10,682 nt of DNA from Glaciecola sp. UBA983 (lineage in GTDB: Bacteria > Pseudomonadota > Gammaproteobacteria > Enterobacterales > Alteromonadaceae): the NCBI GenBank assembly GCA_002292215.1, contig DBBN01000050.1:1-10682 (forward strand), in the 5' to 3' direction. This document shows positions 7,978 to 10,682 of the stretch, one piece after another. Made by a program: the position numbers and the translations under genes. Numbering within the stretch: the stretch's first letter is position 1; each line of letters begins with the position of its first letter. The notes below the pieces were generated by a model, which did not search any database, was not told the DNA's origin, and was given only the letters and a program-made list of their open reading frames with translations.

Positions 7978-8252
7978 TCATATAACCACATCATAAAATA
8001 GAATAAAAAATACTGAATATCTTTTTTGCTGAGCCGATATACAACAATTCCAGTAAAGTACCGTTTTTACTGGCTTTGCGAATATCAAGCATTTCTCGCG
8101 AACATTTTTTAACCACCAAAACACATCATCTAGTGGTTGCAATACACTTCAAACCACATTATCTTGTGTCTTCTTGTTGTAAGCAAGATGTTAGTTAACA
8201 CGGACTGATACAGTTAACTCTTTGCACATAATTATTAAAAACGGCATTTATC
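7978..8252 (+). other. Long nrdA leader with several inverted repeats, no gene
   Basis: This gene-free stretch between the NrdR boxes and the nrdA ATG holds four possible stems. They are 8050-8057 with 8066-8073 (8 perfect pairs, 8-nt loop), 8111-8116 with 8133-8138 (6 pairs), 8161-8166 with 8184-8189 (6 pairs), and 8193-8199 with 8213-8219 (7 pairs, built from two GTTAAC copies). The third has a rival form within 8172-8188. None has a T-tract, so they are not simple terminators. CTTTGCACA (8220-8228) fits 8 of 9 positions of the DnaA-box pattern TTWTNCACA. The nrdA start has only a weak ribosome site (ACGGCA). Whether the leader has a job is not shown by the sequence. Confidence 0.4.
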
Positions 8253-10577
8253 ATGAATAAACAATTATCTGTTACTAAACGCGATGGCGAAAAAGAACCT
8301 ATTAATCTCGACAAAATCCATAAAGTCATTACTTGGGCAGCAAAAGACCTTAATAACGTCTCAGTTTCACAAGTTGAGATCAAGGCTCACATCCAATTCT
8401 TTGATGGTATTAGTACCGAAGTTATTCATGAAACATTGATCAAGTCTGCGGCAGATTTAATCTCTACTGAGTCACCCGACTATCAGTATTTAGCTGCTCG
8501 TCTAGCTATTTTCCACCTACGCAAAAAAGCCTACGGACAGTTTGAGCCCCCTGCACTATTTGATCACGTCAAATCGATGGTCGAGCGCGGTAAATACGAT
8601 GAGCATTTATTAGCGGATTATACTAATGCCGAATTTGCAGAAATGGACAGCTACTTAGATCATTGGCGTGACATGAACTTCTCCTATGCCGCCGTAAAGC
8701 AGTTAGAAGGGAAATACCTAGTTCAAAACCGTGTTAGTGGTGACATTTACGAAAGTGCACAGTTTTTATATATTTTAGTTGCGGCGTGTCTATTCGCTAA
8801 CTATCCAAAAGAAACGCGTCTTGATTACATCAAGCGCTTTTATGACGCCACCTCATTATTCAAAATTTCCCTACCTACGCCAATTATGGCGGGCGTAAGA
8901 ACCCCTACTCGTCAATTTAGCTCATGTGTATTAATTGAAGCTGGCGATAGTTTAGATTCAATCAATGCAACTTCATCTGCAATTGTAAAATACGTATCAC
9001 AACGTGCTGGTATTGGTGTCAATGCCGGTCGTATTCGAGCCCTTGGCAGTGAGATCCGTGGTGGTGAAGCATTCCACACTGGTTGTATCCCGTTTTATAA
9101 GCACTTTCAAACGGCCGTTAAAAGCTGTTCGCAAGGCGGTGTTCGTGGCGGCGCGGCGACCTTGTTTTATCCGTTATGGCATTTAGAAGTCGAATCGCTA
9201 TTGGTGTTAAAGAACAACCGTGGTGTGGAAGAAAACCGCGTACGTCATTTAGATTACGGTGTGCAGTTTAATAAACTAATGTATACCCGTTTGATCAAAA
9301 ACCAAAACATTACCCTCTTCAGTCCTTCAGATGTGCCAGGGATGTATGACGCATTCTTCGCTGATCAAGATAAGTTTGAAGAGCTGTACGTTAAATACGA
9401 AAATGATCCGAGCATTCGCAAAAAATCGATTAAAGCGATGGAGCTGTTTAGTTTATTCATGCAAGAGCGCGCAAGCACCGGGCGTATTTATCTGCAAAAC
9501 GTCGATCACTGTAATACTCATAGTCCATTTGATCCTAAAGTTGCACCGGTACGCCAATCTAACTTATGTTTAGAGATTGCGCTTCCGACTAAGCCTCTAC
9601 AACACATTAACGACCCTGAAGGCGAAATTGCTTTATGTACCTTATCAGCCTTTAATCTCGGCGCAATTAAATCGCTGGATGAGTTAGAAGAACTGGCAGA
9701 GCTTGCTGTACGCGCACTGGATAGTTTATTAGATTATCAAGACTACCCTGTTCCGGCTGCATACAATGCCTCCATGGGTCGACGTACGCTAGGTATAGGC
9801 GTGATTAACTTTGCCTATTACCTAGCTAAAAATGGTGTGAAGTATTCAGATCACAGTGCGAATAATTTGATCCACCGTACCTTTGAAGCCATTCAATTTT
9901 ATTTGATGAAAGCATCGAACGAACTGGCCAAAGAAAGAGGTGCATGTTCTAAGTTCAATGAGACCACTTACTCCAAAGGTATCATGCCAATTGATACCTA
10001 TAAAAAAGACGTCGACGCGATTTGTAATGAACCCCTACATTTAGATTGGGATGGTTTACGCGAAAGTATTGTCAAATATGGTCTACGTAACTCAACGTTA
10101 TCTGCTTTGATGCCTTCTGAGACCTCATCACAGATTTCTAACGCTACCAATGGTATCGAGCCACCACGTGGACATATCAGCATAAAATCAAGTAAAGACG
10201 GTGTGTTGAAACAGGTTGTTCCTGATTATGAAAATTTAAAAGACAAGTATGAGTTGTTATGGGATATCCCTTCAAACGATGGCTACTTACAGTTATGTGC
10301 AATTATGCAAAAATTTGTAGACCAAACTATTTCGGCGAATACCAGTTATAACCCAAGTCAATACGAAGGTAATAAAGTCCCAATGAAATTATTGATCAAA
10401 GACTTGTTAACGACGTATAAATTGGGTATCAAAACATTGTATTACCACAACACCCGTGATGGTGCTGGTGAATCCAGTGATTTAGATGCAGCAACGATTG
10501 CCAAACAAAACACTCAAGCCCAAGTGGTTATTGAGGCAGAAGACGATGACTGTGCTGGCGGCGCGTGTAAAATTTAA
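8253..10577 (+). CDS. nrdA: Class Ia ribonucleoside-diphosphate reductase, alpha (catalytic) subunit
   Basis: With NrdB it reduces ribonucleoside diphosphates to deoxyribonucleoside diphosphates, the committed step of aerobic dNTP synthesis. The protein is 774 residues (E. coli 761). The N-terminal ATP-cone (about 5-95, VTKRDGEKEPINLDKIH...) is the dATP/ATP activity switch. Numbering matches E. coli through the active site: redox cysteines Cys225 (QFSSCVLIE) and Cys462 (ALCTLSAFN), thiyl-radical Cys439 in NLCLE with Asn437 and Glu441, and radical-path Tyr730-Tyr731 (LYYHNTRDG). The C-terminal pair that takes electrons from thioredoxin/glutaredoxin is Cys767/Cys772 in CAGGACKI. The linker from the TRDG motif to this pair is about 13 residues longer than in E. 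coli, accounting for the extra length. The start at 8253 aligns with E. coli MNQNLLVTKRDG. nrdB follows after 47 bp. Regulation is expected through the NrdR boxes upstream. Confidence 0.99.
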   Translation: MNKQLSVTKRDGEKEPINLDKIHKVITWAAKDLNNVSVSQVEIKAHIQFFDGISTEVIHETLIKSAADLISTESPDYQYLAARLAIFHLRKKAYGQFEPPALFDHVKSMVERGKYDEHLLADYTNAEFAEMDSYLDHWRDMNFSYAAVKQLEGKYLVQNRVSGDIYESAQFLYILVAACLFANYPKETRLDYIKRFYDATSLFKISLPTPIMAGVRTPTRQFSSCVLIEAGDSLDSINATSSAIVKYVSQRAGIGVNAGRIRALGSEIRGGEAFHTGCIPFYKHFQTAVKSCSQGGVRGGAATLFYPLWHLEVESLLVLKNNRGVEENRVRHLDYGVQFNKLMYTRLIKNQNITLFSPSDVPGMYDAFFADQDKFEELYVKYENDPSIRKKSIKAMELFSLFMQERASTGRIYLQNVDHCNTHSPFDPKVAPVRQSNLCLEIALPTKPLQHINDPEGEIALCTLSAFNLGAIKSLDELEELAELAVRALDSLLDYQDYPVPAAYNASMGRRTLGIGVINFAYYLAKNGVKYSDHSANNLIHRTFEAIQFYLMKASNELAKERGACSKFNETTYSKGIMPIDTYKKDVDAICNEPLHLDWDGLRESIVKYGLRNSTLSALMPSETSSQISNATNGIEPPRGHISIKSSKDGVLKQVVPDYENLKDKYELLWDIPSNDGYLQLCAIMQKFVDQTISANTSYNPSQYEGNKVPMKLLIKDLLTTYKLGIKTLYYHNTRDGAGESSDLDAATIAKQNTQAQVVIEAEDDDCAGGACKI

Positions 10578-10624
10578 CACGCACGCATGCTTCAACGACA
10601 ACCATAAATAGAAGTGTAAAACAC

Positions 10625-10682
10625 ATGAAATATACGACCTTTAATCAACAAAACACAGATGTGATGGCCGAACCTATGTTTT
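10625..10682 (+). CDS. nrdB: Class Ia ribonucleotide reductase, beta (radical) subunit, first 19 codons
   Basis: NrdB carries the diiron-tyrosyl radical that starts catalysis in NrdA. Only MKYTTFNQQNTDVMAEPMF is visible before the window ends. It matches the E. coli start MAYTTF...KEPMFFG in both motifs and spacing, and the position right after nrdA on the same strand confirms it. The ATG at 10625 follows a weak purine run (AGAAG) about 10 nt upstream. The 47 bp gap after nrdA has no terminator, so the two genes share a transcript. The metal ligands and radical tyrosine are beyond the edge. Confidence 0.93.
   Translation, partial: MKYTTFNQQNTDVMAEPMF

Noticed and set aside
8188..8208. Six-codon upstream ORF (MLVNTD) in the nrdA leader
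   Set aside because: No ribosome site ahead of it and no run of regulatory codons; short ORFs of this size are expected by chance.
7978..8252. Cobalamin riboswitch controlling class I ribonucleotide reductase
   Set aside because: Such riboswitches occur in some Streptomyces nrdAB operons, but no B12-box-like GCCACTG or the expected multi-stem core is visible.
1..10682. Mobile elements, phage genes, CRISPR arrays, tRNA or rRNA genes, or a novel defence system
   Set aside because: All coding space is filled by conserved housekeeping genes in a known order, and no repeats or RNA-gene signatures were seen in the gaps.

Overview
The window is a stretch of core chromosome from a moderately AT-rich gammaproteobacterium. 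The proteins align closely, by eye and from memory, with those of Escherichia coli. The gene order (gyrA-serC-aroA-cmk-rpsA, with ubiG-nrdA-nrdB divergent from gyrA) is the one I recall from Shewanella and related marine Alteromonadales such as Moritella, Psychromonas and Colwellia. The genus is a guess; the class is secure.

Layout. From 1 to 6864 everything reads leftward: gyrA (DNA gyrase A), a hairpin terminator, serC and aroA as a tight pair (5 bp gap), cmk with its own promoter, an rpsA leader with hairpins, and the first 267 codons of rpsA, cut by the window edge. A 267 bp divergent promoter region (6865-7131) follows. From 7132 everything reads rightward: ubiG, a 377 bp intergenic region carrying a pair of NrdR-type operators and a long leader, nrdA, and the first 19 codons of nrdB.

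How the genes relate. This is housekeeping: DNA topology (gyrA), serine/PLP and aromatic biosynthesis (serC, aroA), pyrimidine nucleotide recycling (cmk), translation initiation (rpsA), ubiquinone methylation (ubiG) and dNTP supply (nrdAB). Cmk makes CDP, a substrate of the NrdAB reductase encoded here. SerC and AroA both feed the route to chorismate-derived compounds and serine, and chorismate is also the ubiquinone precursor.

I found no mobile element, CRISPR array, phage gene, RNA gene or unknown ORF, and no candidate new system. The points worth a second look are regulatory: the paired NrdR boxes and long structured leader of nrdA, the GGA-bearing hairpins ahead of rpsA, a GC-rich inverted repeat bracketing the cmk -10 element, and a possible serC promoter that overlaps the gyrA terminator. 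In coding sequence, the points are Thr at GyrA position 83 and a lengthened NrdA C-terminal tail. All promoter calls are by eye.
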